Shown here: piece after piece, positions 42,293 through 50,537 of the stretch
Numbering within the stretch: the first letter of the stretch is position 1
Layout of the letters: each line of letters begins with the position of its first letter
NCBI GenBank assembly: GCA_022823665.1
Contig: JAJEHN010000012.1
Coordinates: forward strand, 124,001 to 188,000
Length of the DNA stretch: 64,000 nt
Source: Thermoanaerobaculia bacterium
Lineage (GTDB): Bacteria; Acidobacteriota; Thermoanaerobaculia; Multivoradales; Multivoraceae
Direction: 5' to 3'
The notes under the pieces: generated by a model
What the model was told of the DNA's origin: nothing
The model's database searches: none
The model's input: only the letters and a program-made list of their open reading frames with translations
Translations under genes and position numbers: made by a program

Positions 42293-42350
42293 GGGTCGGT
42301 GCGCCGGCCCTCTGGCCGGCACCTAGCGCGATGCCGCGAAGCGGCGAGCC
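42293..42350 (+). repeat. Two-hairpin repeat element, copy 2
   Basis: GGGTCGGTGCGC, hairpin 1 (GCCGGCC, loop CTCT, GGCCGGC, 42303-42320), then hairpin 2 (GCCGC, loop GAA, GCGGC, 42333-42345) and GAGCC. The 17-base core GCGATGCCGCGAAGCGG is identical to copy 1. The stop codon (42323-42325) and last eight residues (ARRFAASR) of the convergent gene lie inside it. It could also act as a structured 3' end for the Mrp transcript. Confidence 0.75.
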
Positions 42351-43498
42351 AGTACCCACCGCGCGAAGTGCAGCCGCTCCTCCTTCGGCACCAATCCCAG
42401 CCAGCGCGCGAACTTCCGTCGGTCCGCGAACCGCGACACCTCCGCCAGACGGACTTCCACCGGCAGGAACCTCCGCGCCGCCCCTGCCTCCTGGTCCGCC
42501 CCGGCTGCCTCGGCCGCGAAGCGCAGCAGCAGCCTTCGCTCCAGCCGCTCGAACTCCGCCGCGAGCTGGTGCTCGACACGAAGCGCCGCTCCACAGGACG
42601 CGCTCGCCGCGCGCCGCAACGGCTCGTACCGCGGCTCGACGTAGAGGTCGAAGCTGCTGGCTGAGAGCCCCTGCAGACGGCTGACCTCGCCCGCCGACGG
42701 CGCCATCTTGACTCCCGGCGTCAGCGCCTTCCATTGCTCATAGCTGACCGGCCGCGGCCCACCGTAGTCCGGATCGGGCGTGGGTTCGTGGAGGGCCATC
42801 GCGATCACGATCCAGCCATGCGCGGACAGCCCCGCCTCCAGGTCGCCGGCGGCTCGTGCGCCGGCATCGTCCAGGGCGGGAAACCCGTCGCTCAGCCAGA
42901 ACAGGAAGCACGGCGGATCGCCGCAGCGCGGCGTCGTCTCGGCCAGAAGGCGGGCCGCCGATTCACGCACCACGTCGACGTAGGTCGGCAGGTCCACCGG
43001 ACGGTTCCCGGACTCGAACCAGGCGTCGCGACCCAGGTGCTCGCCGGCGATCTGCTCAAGCGCCGCCTCGACGGCTCGTGGCGCCGTCGTCGCCGTGAGC
43101 CGCTGTTCCGAACCGCTGACCGCACCGTCGTGCAGGACGATCTCGACCGGACCCAACGCCACCAACTGCCTCGCATGCCGCGCCAGCGCCTCCGTACCCA
43201 GGCGAACCGTCTCCGGCTTCGCCAGCACCGCGTCGACGTAGACGAGGACAGGCCGCGGATTCGCCTTCGGGTCCAGCGCCGACACACCGGTCACGCGTCG
43301 CCGCTCGCCGGCGACCTCCACGACGAAGTCGCCAGACTCGAAGTCGGACGGCTTCACGTTCCGCAGCCGCGGCAGTTCGATGACGACCGACGACTCCGTC
43401 ACCTCGACCGCGTCGGTGAACGTCCGGTCCGGCGGCGGCTGGGCAGACAGACCGGTTGCCACGGCGACGAACAGCAAGACTGCGGCGGTTCTGGGCAT
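42323..43498 (-). CDS. Secreted VWFA-related protein
   Basis: 391 residues with a signal peptide ending GLSAQ (about 20). It follows the plan of the VWFA-related acidobacterial domain family: an N-terminal strand pair ending in KPSDFESGDFVVEVAGERRR, then a Rossmann-like region beginning PVLVYVDAVLA and containing FLFWLSDGFPALDD. The MIDAS DxSxS is not intact (VDAVLAK), so metal binding is doubtful. Function unknown. The last eight residues and stop come from a repeat element. Divergent from the 43528 gene with only 29 bases between starts. Confidence 0.72.
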   Translation of the reverse strand: MPRTAAVLLFVAVATGLSAQPPPDRTFTDAVEVTESSVVIELPRLRNVKPSDFESGDFVVEVAGERRRVTGVSALDPKANPRPVLVYVDAVLAKPETVRLGTEALARHARQLVALGPVEIVLHDGAVSGSEQRLTATTAPRAVEAALEQIAGEHLGRDAWFESGNRPVDLPTYVDVVRESAARLLAETTPRCGDPPCFLFWLSDGFPALDDAGARAAGDLEAGLSAHGWIVIAMALHEPTPDPDYGGPRPVSYEQWKALTPGVKMAPSAGEVSRLQGLSASSFDLYVEPRYEPLRRAASASCGAALRVEHQLAAEFERLERRLLLRFAAEAAGADQEAGAARRFLPVEVRLAEVSRFADRRKFARWLGLVPKEERLHFARWVLARRFAASR

Positions 43499-43510
43499 GG
43501 ACCCTGAGGC

Positions 43511-43516
43511 TATAGT
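43511..43516 (+). promoter_or_regulatory. Candidate -10 box TATAGT upstream of the D-threonine-aldolase-like gene
   Basis: TATAGT followed by CG ends 11 bases before ATG 43528, which lacks a Shine-Dalgarno sequence, so the leader would be about 5 bases or less. Confidence 0.4.
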
Positions 43517-43527
43517 CGCAGCTTCGA

Positions 43528-44766
43528 ATGGCGCACCACACCACGCGACGCGCGTTCCTGGGCGCGGTCGGAGCGGCCGGCGGCGCAACCGTCGCCTGCA
43601 GTTCCGGTGTAACCGTCCGTACCGCGGAGCCCGCGTTGAGCCACGAACCGATTCCCCTCGACACGCCACTCTCCGCGGAGGATGTGCCGACGCCGGCACT
43701 GCTGATCGACGTCGCCCGGATGGAGCTGAACCTGGCGAAGATGGCGGCCCACGCCGAGGAACACGGCATCTCGCTGCGCCCCCACACGAAGACCCACAAG
43801 TGCCCGCTCCTGGCGAAGCGCCAGATGGAACTCGGCGCGGTCGGCGTCTGCTGCGCCAAGGTCAGCGAGGCGGAGGTCATGGTCGAGGCAGGCATCGGCG
43901 AGGTTCTGATCACGTCGCCGGTCGTCACCGTCGACAAGATCGGGCGGGTCGTCGCTCTCTCGAAGCAAAGCCCGGAGGTCACCCTGGTGGTCGATCACCG
44001 GGCCGCGGCCGAACGGCTGCACGAGGCGGCCGTGGCCGAGGGCGTCACCCAGCGGGTACTGGTCGATCTCGACGTCGGCACCCGACGCACGGGCATCGCC
44101 ACCGGCGAACCGGCGCTCGAACTGGCGCGGACGATCGACCGTCTGCCCAATCTCGACCTGCGGGGCCTCCAGGCGTACGCCGGACACCTCATGCACGTCC
44201 ACGGCCACGCCGAACGCCAAGCCCGGTCGCTCGAGGCGCTCGACGCCGCGGTCGAGACGCGGCGGCTGATCGAGGCGGACGGCATCGCGGTCAGCGTGTT
44301 GAGCGGCGGCGGCACGGGCACGTGGGACATCGACTCGGAGGTCGACGGGATGACCGACCTGCAGGTCGGCTCCTACCTGTTCATGGACGAGCAGTACCTG
44401 CGGATCGGCGGCCGCGACGGCGAGATCTTCGACGACTTCGAGACCTCGCTCTTCGTCCAGGTAACGGCGATCAGCCAGCCGGTGCCGGAGCTGATCACGA
44501 CCGACGGCGGCTACAAGGCGTTCGCGTCGGACGCCGACCGACCCCAACTCGCCGACATCGGCGGCGTCGTCTACGGCTGGGGCGGCGACGAGCACGGCAT
44601 CCTTCGCCTTGCCGATGCAACCAGACCGGTCCGACTGGGCGACCGGATTCGCTGCATCACTCCGCACTGCGACCCGACGGTCAACCTCTACGACGTCTAC
44701 TACCCGGTGCGGGACGGCCGGGTGGAGGAACTGTGGCCGATCAGCGCTCGGGGCAAGTCACAGTAG
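43528..44766 (+). CDS. Exported D-threonine aldolase/D-serine dehydratase-like PLP enzyme
   Basis: 412 residues of fold-type III (alanine-racemase-like barrel plus a C-terminal metal-binding domain). The PLP lysine is in LRPHTKTHKCP (probably Lys88). The family's C-terminal zinc site is seen as IRCITPHCDPTVNLYD. Known members cleave D-threonine or D-3-hydroxyaspartate-type compounds, or dehydrate D-serine, in the cytoplasm. Here the protein starts with a Tat-type leader (TTRRAFLGAVGAAGG, then VACSSG with a possible acylated Cys24), implying export of the folded, cofactor-loaded enzyme. No usable downstream start would give a cytoplasmic form before residue 65. Confidence 0.85.
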   Translation: MAHHTTRRAFLGAVGAAGGATVACSSGVTVRTAEPALSHEPIPLDTPLSAEDVPTPALLIDVARMELNLAKMAAHAEEHGISLRPHTKTHKCPLLAKRQMELGAVGVCCAKVSEAEVMVEAGIGEVLITSPVVTVDKIGRVVALSKQSPEVTLVVDHRAAAERLHEAAVAEGVTQRVLVDLDVGTRRTGIATGEPALELARTIDRLPNLDLRGLQAYAGHLMHVHGHAERQARSLEALDAAVETRRLIEADGIAVSVLSGGGTGTWDIDSEVDGMTDLQVGSYLFMDEQYLRIGGRDGEIFDDFETSLFVQVTAISQPVPELITTDGGYKAFASDADRPQLADIGGVVYGWGGDEHGILRLADATRPVRLGDRIRCITPHCDPTVNLYDVYYPVRDGRVEELWPISARGKSQ

Positions 44767-45296
44767 TCGCGCGGCGTCCCATCGTCGGCGTGATGGGTTC
44801 GGGCGCCGAAAGCCACGAGGATCTGGCCGAGCCCCTGGGCCGCGCGATCGCCGAGAACGGCTGGCACCTGCTGACCGGCGGAGGCCGCGGCACGATGACG
44901 GCCGCAAGCCGCGCCTTCGCCGAGACCGATGACCGGGAGGGACTGTGCCTGGGAGTCGTTCCAAGCCAGCAGGACGGCGACGGCTCGCCCGACGGCTACC
45001 CGAACCCGTGGGTCGAGGTCACCATTCGCACCCATCTGCCGCTGTCCGGCGCGGCCGGCACCGGCCCCTTCTCGCGCAACCACATCAACGTTCTCTCCGC
45101 CGACGCCGTCGTTGCACTGCCGGGAAGCGCCGGCACCTGGAGCGAGATCGAGCTGGCCCTGCGCTACGGCCGGCCGCTGGCGGTTTTCGACCGGCCGCCG
45201 GGCGACAGCGACCAGTCGACCAGGTCCGCCGCTGCCGGCGCTCTCGTCGTCACGGACCTGGGAGAGCTGCTCGACTGGTTGCGCCGGACGCTCTGA
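44733..45296 (+). CDS. LOG/SLOG-family nucleotide-binding protein (TIGR00725-like)
   Basis: 187 residues with a Rossmann-like SLOG fold: PIVGVMGSGAESHEDLAEPLG, the loop LLTGGGRGTMTAASRAF, and VVALPGSAGTWSEIELAL, where PGSAGT stands at the PGGxGT position of LOG-type phosphoribohydrolases. Related proteins include cytokinin-activating LOG enzymes and molybdenum-cofactor carriers; substrate uncertain. GTG 44733 with GGAGG upstream overlaps the preceding gene by 34 bases. Confidence 0.8.
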   Translation: MADQRSGQVTVVARRPIVGVMGSGAESHEDLAEPLGRAIAENGWHLLTGGGRGTMTAASRAFAETDDREGLCLGVVPSQQDGDGSPDGYPNPWVEVTIRTHLPLSGAAGTGPFSRNHINVLSADAVVALPGSAGTWSEIELALRYGRPLAVFDRPPGDSDQSTRSAAAGALVVTDLGELLDWLRRTL

Positions 45297-45327
45297 CTCC
45301 TCCCCGGCGTCGACGGCGCGCAACGGG

Positions 45328-45333
45328 TACGAT
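45328..45333 (+). promoter_or_regulatory. Candidate -10 box TACGAT upstream of tesB
   Basis: TACGAT followed by CC ends 9 bases before ATG 45343; there is no Shine-Dalgarno sequence. Consistent with a leaderless or very short-leader mRNA. Confidence 0.4.
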
Positions 45334-45342
45334 CCCGCTCCG

Positions 45343-46221
45343 ATGAACGGCGCCGTCCAGGAGATGGTCGACCTGCTGCAGATGGAGCAGATCGAGGAGA
45401 ACCTGTTCCGGGCGCAGAACGGGCCGGGCAACCACGTCTTCGGCGGCCAGGTGCTGGGCCAGGCCATCGTCGCCGCCTCGAAGACGGTCGACAACCGCCA
45501 TCTGCACTCGATCCACGCCTACTTCCTGCGCCGCGGCGACCCGAAGCGGCCGATCCTCTTCGACGTCGACCGCATCCGCGACGGCAGGAGCTTCACCACG
45601 CGCCGCGTCGTCGGCATCCAGCACGGCCGGGCCATCTTCAACATGTCCTCGTCCTTCCAGGTCGAGGAGGCCGGTCTGGAGCACCAGTCCGAGATGCCGG
45701 ACGTGCCACCGCCCGACGAGCTGCCCTCCGACGGCGACATCTACCGGAAGATGGCGAAGGACGACCCCTCGTACGAGCGTTTCGCGCACCGCTTCGAGGT
45801 GATCGACAGCCGCCAGGTCGAGGGCATCCAGATGCTCCCGCGCGGCGACCGCCCGGCCACCGAGCCGCGCAAGAACACCTGGCTGCGCTGCCGCGAATCC
45901 CTGCCGGAGGACCGCATCGTCCACCTCTCCTTCCTCGCCTACATGTCCGATCTGGACTTCATGGCCGTCTCGATGCAGCCGCACGGCCCATCGATGAAGG
46001 GCTACCGCATCCAGGGCGCCAGCCTGGACCACGCGCTCTGGTTCCACCGCCCCTTCCGCGCCGACGAGTGGCTCCTCTTCAGCAAGGAGAGCCCGACTGC
46101 CGCCCGTGCCCGCGGCTTCGTGCGCGGGCACGTCTTCAACCAGGACGGCGAGCTGGTCGCCTCGGCGAGCCAGGAGTGCCTGATCCGGCTGCGGGAGCGG
46201 GAGCACAGCGTCGCGGGGTGA
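45343..46221 (+). CDS. tesB: Acyl-CoA thioesterase II
   Basis: 292 residues with a double hot-dog fold. The N-terminal block FGGQVLGQAIVAASKTV followed by LHSIHAYFLRRGDPKRPI is diagnostic of TesB. The C-terminal hot-dog contains SLDHALWFHRPFRADEWLLF, with the catalytic-region Asp. It hydrolyses medium- and long-chain acyl-CoA to free fatty acid and CoA in the cytoplasm. It may work alongside the acyl-lipid genes at 56398-61056, although these lie 10 kb away. Confidence 0.93.
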   Translation: MNGAVQEMVDLLQMEQIEENLFRAQNGPGNHVFGGQVLGQAIVAASKTVDNRHLHSIHAYFLRRGDPKRPILFDVDRIRDGRSFTTRRVVGIQHGRAIFNMSSSFQVEEAGLEHQSEMPDVPPPDELPSDGDIYRKMAKDDPSYERFAHRFEVIDSRQVEGIQMLPRGDRPATEPRKNTWLRCRESLPEDRIVHLSFLAYMSDLDFMAVSMQPHGPSMKGYRIQGASLDHALWFHRPFRADEWLLFSKESPTAARARGFVRGHVFNQDGELVASASQECLIRLREREHSVAG

Positions 46222-46261
46222 GGGTCGCACCCGACCGGCTGGCGCGTCGTGGCCGGCTCGC

Positions 46262-46267
46262 TATGAT
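46262..46267 (+). promoter_or_regulatory. Candidate -10 box TATGAT
   Basis: TATGAT followed by CC ends 29 bases before ATG 46297. No clear -35 box. Confidence 0.35.
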
Positions 46268-46296
46268 CCGCGCTCCACGCCCTCCCCTGGACTGCC

Positions 46297-47757
46297 ATGA
46301 CGGATCACACTCGTCGCTCCAGCGACACCCTTCTCGCCGAACTTCGCGACGCTCTGGGGGATGACGGCGTCCTCGTCGGCGACGAGGTGACGGCGAGGGC
46401 CGGCGACGGTTCGGGCACCGTTCCATGCGCGGCCCGCGCGGTGCTTCGGCCACGCACCACGCAGCAGCTCTCGGCGGCGCTCGCGGCCTGCCACGGCGCC
46501 AACCAGCCGGTGGTGCCGCAGGGCGGACTGACCGGCCTCGTCGGCGGTGGCGTCGCCGGCGATCTCGAAGTCGCCGTCACGCTCGAGCGAATGACCGACA
46601 TCGAGGAGATCGATCCGGTGGGCCGGACGATGACGGTTCAGGCCGGCGCCGCGCTGCAGAGCATCCAGGAGGCGGCCGAAGCCGAGGGACTGCTCTTCCC
46701 GCTCGACCTCGGCGCCCGCGGCTCCTGCACGATCGGCGGCAACGTGGCAACCAATGCCGGCGGCAACCGGACGATCCGCTACGGCATGACCCGCGATTCG
46801 GTGCTCGGCCTGGAGGCCGTGCTCGCCGACGGCACGGTGCTCTCGAGCCTGAACAAGATGGTCAAGAACAACGCCGGCTACGACCTGAAGCACCTGTTCG
46901 TGGGCTCCGAGGGCACCCTCGGCATCGTCACCCGGGTCGTGCTGCGGCTGGAGCGGCGTCCCCGGAGCCACAACTGCGCGCTGCTGGCGGTGCCCGGCTT
47001 CACGGAGGTGACCTCGCTGTTGCGCAAGCTGGAGGAGGAGCTGGGCGGCTCGATGAGCGCGTTCGAGGTCATGTGGCGTGAGTTCTACGAGCTGGTCACC
47101 GGCCCGCAGGCAAGGACGGCGCCCCCGGTTCCGCACGGCGACCCCTACTACGTGCTGGTCGAGGCGTTCGGCGCCCGCCAGGAGGAGGACGCCGCGCAGT
47201 TCGAGGAGGCGCTCGGCGACTGCATGGAGGACGGCCTGATCGGCGACGCCGTGCTCGGCAAGTCGAAGGCCGAGCGGGACGAGATCTGGGCGCTGCGCGA
47301 CGACGTCGAGCAGCTCAACCACCTGGCGCCCATCTTCACGTTCGACGTCAGCCTCCGGATCGCCGACATGGAGGGTTACGTGGGCGAGATCAAGGCCGCT
47401 CTGAGCGAGCGCTGGCCCGGAAGCGACTGCGTCGTCTTCGGCCACCTCGGCGACGGCAACCTGCACGTGGTCGTCGGCGTCGGGGACGGCTCGCCGGAGG
47501 CTCGGAGCGCGGTCGAGGACATCGTCTACGGCCGCCTCGAACCGATCGCCGGCTCGGTGTCGGCGGAGCACGGCATCGGCTTCGAGAAGCGGGCCCACCT
47601 GGGACGCAGCCGCACCCCGGAGGAGATCGCCCTGATGAAGACGCTCAAGCGGACCCTCGACCCGCGGGGCATCCTCAACCCCGGGCGGGTGTTCGAGGCG
47701 GAGGGCGCTCCGCCGACCGGCTCGCACGCGGATGCCAGCGTGCGGCTGCCCGCCTAG
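46297..47757 (+). CDS. FAD-linked D-2-hydroxyacid dehydrogenase (GlcD/D2HGDH-like)
   Basis: 486 residues of the FAD_binding_4/FAD-oxidase_C type. The PCMH FAD-binding domain is seen in PQGGLTGLVGGGVAGDLEVA, GSCTIGGNVATNAGGNRTIR and GYDLKHLFVGSEGTLGIVT; the C-terminal domain in VVFGHLGDGNLHVVVGVGDG and SVSAEHGIGFEKR, where the two His residues are probable metal ligands. The enzyme oxidises D-lactate, D-2-hydroxyglutarate or glycolate and passes electrons to a quinone or flavoprotein. The single-protein form favours D2HGDH or D-lactate dehydrogenase. Cytoplasmic. Confidence 0.9.
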   Translation: MTDHTRRSSDTLLAELRDALGDDGVLVGDEVTARAGDGSGTVPCAARAVLRPRTTQQLSAALAACHGANQPVVPQGGLTGLVGGGVAGDLEVAVTLERMTDIEEIDPVGRTMTVQAGAALQSIQEAAEAEGLLFPLDLGARGSCTIGGNVATNAGGNRTIRYGMTRDSVLGLEAVLADGTVLSSLNKMVKNNAGYDLKHLFVGSEGTLGIVTRVVLRLERRPRSHNCALLAVPGFTEVTSLLRKLEEELGGSMSAFEVMWREFYELVTGPQARTAPPVPHGDPYYVLVEAFGARQEEDAAQFEEALGDCMEDGLIGDAVLGKSKAERDEIWALRDDVEQLNHLAPIFTFDVSLRIADMEGYVGEIKAALSERWPGSDCVVFGHLGDGNLHVVVGVGDGSPEARSAVEDIVYGRLEPIAGSVSAEHGIGFEKRAHLGRSRTPEEIALMKTLKRTLDPRGILNPGRVFEAEGAPPTGSHADASVRLPA

Positions 47758-47760
47758 GAA

Positions 47761-48786
47761 TCAGGCGTACTCGGGCGCGAGATCGTCGCGCAGGCGTTCA
47801 AGCAGCTCCTTCGTCTTGACGATCCCCTCGTCGGCCGCCATCCGGCCCTCGAACTCGATGCCGACCCAGCCGCGGTAGCCCGCGTCGAGGACGATTCGCA
47901 TCATCCGCTCGTAGTCGGTCGCGGTCTCGTCGCCGTTCTCGTCGAAGTCGTAGCTCTTGGCGCTGACGGCGCGGGCGAAGGGCATCAGCTCCGTGACGCC
48001 CTGGTACCTGTCGTACCACTCCTCGGGCTCGTAGGAGATCCGGAAGTTGCCGAAGTCGGGCAGCGAGCCGATGCGGGGATGCTCGACCATGGCGAGCGTG
48101 CCGGCCAGCCACTCGCCGTTGCTCGAGATGCCGCCGTGGTTCTCGACCAGCACGTCGACGTCGTGGCCGTCGGCGTACTCGCACAACTGGCTCAGACCGT
48201 CCGCGGCCAGTTTCTGCTGCTCCTCGAAGGAACCGGCGCTGGCGGCGTTGACCCGCACCGCGTGGCAACCGAGAAACGCCGCCGCCTCGACCCATTTGTG
48301 GTGGTTCTCGACCGTACGTAACCGGTCCGCCGCGTCCGGGGCGCCGATGTCGCCCTCCGCGTCGCACATGATGAGCAGGCTGGTCACGCCTTCGCCGTCG
48401 CAGCGCGACTTGAGCTCCGCCAGGTAGTCCTGGTCGCGGGCGCGGTCGAAGAAGAAGGTGTTCACGTACTCGACGGCCTCGATCCCCAGGCCGCGGGCCC
48501 GCGCCGGGAAGTCCAGGTGATCGAGCTCGCCCTGGTAGAGCGAGCGCGGGTCGGTCTGCAGAACATCACCGAACGAGCCGTCAGCCAGTACGCTCAGCGA
48601 CGGTCCGAACAGCTCGCGGAAGTAGGACCACTCCGCCAGGGAGATGCGGTAGAGCGGCTCGGCCTCGGCCGGGGCAGCGGCCTCCTCCTCGGGAGCATCG
48701 CCGGGCATGCATCCGGTAGCGGCCGCGGCGCCCAGCAGGGCGCCGGCTTCGAGGAAACGTCTGCGGTCGATCTTCGGTGTCTTCAT
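47761..48786 (-). CDS. Exported sugar-phosphate isomerase/epimerase-like TIM-barrel protein
   Basis: 341 residues. The leader has RRRFLEAGALLGAAAATGC, a Tat motif followed by a lipobox-like TGC (Cys26). The remainder is an AP-endonuclease-2-type TIM barrel (YRISLAEWSYF, GIEAVEYVNTFF, VDVLVENHGGISSNGEW, GSLPDFGNFRI and WVGIEFEGR), with the metal-ligand Glu and His residues of xylose-isomerase-like epimerases. Exported versions of this family are common in Planctomycetota and Acidobacteriota; substrate unknown, probably a sugar. Convergent with the FAD oxidase gene (3-base gap). Confidence 0.82.
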   Translation of the reverse strand: MKTPKIDRRRFLEAGALLGAAAATGCMPGDAPEEEAAAPAEAEPLYRISLAEWSYFRELFGPSLSVLADGSFGDVLQTDPRSLYQGELDHLDFPARARGLGIEAVEYVNTFFFDRARDQDYLAELKSRCDGEGVTSLLIMCDAEGDIGAPDAADRLRTVENHHKWVEAAAFLGCHAVRVNAASAGSFEEQQKLAADGLSQLCEYADGHDVDVLVENHGGISSNGEWLAGTLAMVEHPRIGSLPDFGNFRISYEPEEWYDRYQGVTELMPFARAVSAKSYDFDENGDETATDYERMMRIVLDAGYRGWVGIEFEGRMAADEGIVKTKELLERLRDDLAPEYA

Positions 48787-48863
48787 GATGCCGGGAGTGT
48801 AGCGCCCGCGAAACCTCGGCGAACCGGATCGCGTAGTAGTCAGCAGGAGGAGTACAACTCGAC

Positions 48864-49142
48864 ATGGAAGTCCTGACCATTCTGACTCTCGGAGCGATCG
48901 CCCTCGGCCTGCTCGCCGTTTTCGCCGTCGTGGCCTTCGTCGCGAAGATCGCGTTCAAGCTCGTTCTTCTGCCGTTCAAGATCATCGGCTTCATCGCCGC
49001 GACCCTGCTGGCCGCCATCCTGATTCCGGTCGCGGTCATCGCGCTGCCGGTCGCGCTCGCCGTCGGCGTCGTGCTGCTGGTCGTCGGCGGCCTGGTGGCG
49101 GCGGTTTGCGCCGGGTTCGGCCTGTTAGGGGCGATCTTCTAG
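48864..49142 (+). CDS. Small hydrophobic membrane protein
   Basis: 92 residues, nearly all hydrophobic, with three predicted helices (about 5-30, 38-62, 64-90) and only two or three lysines. AGGAGGAG precedes ATG 48864 at good spacing, and the frame is tightly bounded by its neighbours, so it is probably real. No family recognised. Its stop touches the stop of the convergent M24 peptidase gene. Confidence 0.6.
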   Translation: MEVLTILTLGAIALGLLAVFAVVAFVAKIAFKLVLLPFKIIGFIAATLLAAILIPVAVIALPVALAVGVVLLVVGGLVAAVCAGFGLLGAIF

Positions 49143-50537
49143 TCAGCGGACCAGGTGCCACTCCGTCTGGCGGCCCGCCAGGTAGAGGACCTGCTCGCCG
49201 TCATAGACAGCGCTCTGTTCGAGCTTGATCTGGACGTCCTGGCCGCCCCACATCTCCAGTTCGACCTTGACGTTGCCCTCGATTGCGTAGGCAGTGTCCG
49301 GGTACAGCGGCCAGTCGCCGCGAATCGGCGTCGGCCCCTGGTTGTCCCACATGCCGATCGTCGGCCCGGGAGCGTGGCCGAACACGCCGAGCGGGTGCGT
49401 GTACGTGCTGGAGCGCAGGCCTTCGTCCGTCGCGACCGAGATCGTCGCGGCCAGGATCTCGTTGCCGCTGCGGCCGGTCCTGAACTCGCCGGTCAGGATG
49501 TCCTGCCAGCGGTTGCCCGCCGCCAGCGCTCTCTGAAGTCCGGCCGGCGCCTCGCTCTCGCCGAGGCGTAGCACGTAGCCCATCTCCTGGGTGTCGGTGC
49601 AGAGACCGATGTAGCAGATGCCAACGTCCGTGTGCAGGACGTCGCCACGCTGGATCACGAACTCGCCGCTGCCGCCGCAGAAGGGCTCGTCGGCGCCGCA
49701 GCCGCTGTCTTCGTCCGCCGCGCGGCGCTGGGCGTTCACCGACGGCAGGAACCAGATGTCGAGGCCCAGGTCCTCGAACCGCTGGGCGATGTACCAGACG
49801 ACGTCGTCCGTCGTCGTGGCGCCGGGAGTGATCACCCGTTCCGAGAACGCCTCTGCGATCACGCCGCGGGCCAGGGAGACGATCTGCGGATAGGCCTCCA
49901 TCTGCAGCGGACTGCGGGTCTCGATCCAGCGCACGACGAGCTCCTCGGCGCTGGTCACCCGTTCCTTGAGTCCGGGCGTCAGCACTTCCATCAGTCGTTC
50001 GTGGAGCGCCTCCGACAGACCGTCGGCGACCGGCCAGTGGCGCGAGACGTTGACGCCGATCCGCTTCGGGTCGCGAGCGGCGATCACCTCACCCAGTCCC
50101 CGCCACTGCTCCTCCAGGTCGCCGCCCTCCCAGGCCGACTCGTACAACGCGCCGTACGGGTAGCGATTGACCGTCAGGCGCTCGACGCCCCCTTTGTCCG
50201 GCCCGCGGTCGAAGAACACGAGCATCGTCGTGCGGCGTGCGGCGAACACCGGCCGCGGCACCAGGCTGAAGAACACCGGGTCCTCGTTGTACTCCCGGTT
50301 GATGACCAACCACATGTCGATCCCGGTTTCCCTCATCAGCCGCGGCAGCAGCGTGTCGAGCCGTTCCTCGAGCATGCGGTTGAAGGGCTCGACCCGGTCC
50401 CGGTGCGGGAGCACGTGGCCGGGTCCGTGGAGCACGCGGCCCTGTTCGAAGTCCGTGCCCTGGGCAGCGACGGGCGCTGCGGCAAGTGTGACCAGACCGA
50501 GCGCCGCGATCAGCCGGCGCACGTGAGATCGCTTCAT
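49143..50537 (-). CDS. Exported M24-family metallopeptidase (Xaa-Pro-type)
   Basis: 464 residues with a signal peptide ending PVAAQ (about 25). The N-terminal part (about 30-200) is the creatinase-like domain; the C-terminal pita-bread domain holds the five metal ligands: Asp in LHTDVG, Asp in LCTDTQEMG, His in FGHAPGP, Glu in IEGNVKVEL and Glu in KLEQSAVY. A Cys-containing insert (GCGADEPFCGG) precedes the first ligand. It should remove N-terminal residues from Xaa-Pro or related peptides outside the cytoplasm. ATG 50537 overlaps the upstream kinase-like stop (ATGA). Confidence 0.88.
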   Translation of the reverse strand: MKRSHVRRLIAALGLVTLAAAPVAAQGTDFEQGRVLHGPGHVLPHRDRVEPFNRMLEERLDTLLPRLMRETGIDMWLVINREYNEDPVFFSLVPRPVFAARRTTMLVFFDRGPDKGGVERLTVNRYPYGALYESAWEGGDLEEQWRGLGEVIAARDPKRIGVNVSRHWPVADGLSEALHERLMEVLTPGLKERVTSAEELVVRWIETRSPLQMEAYPQIVSLARGVIAEAFSERVITPGATTTDDVVWYIAQRFEDLGLDIWFLPSVNAQRRAADEDSGCGADEPFCGGSGEFVIQRGDVLHTDVGICYIGLCTDTQEMGYVLRLGESEAPAGLQRALAAGNRWQDILTGEFRTGRSGNEILAATISVATDEGLRSSTYTHPLGVFGHAPGPTIGMWDNQGPTPIRGDWPLYPDTAYAIEGNVKVELEMWGGQDVQIKLEQSAVYDGEQVLYLAGRQTEWHLVR

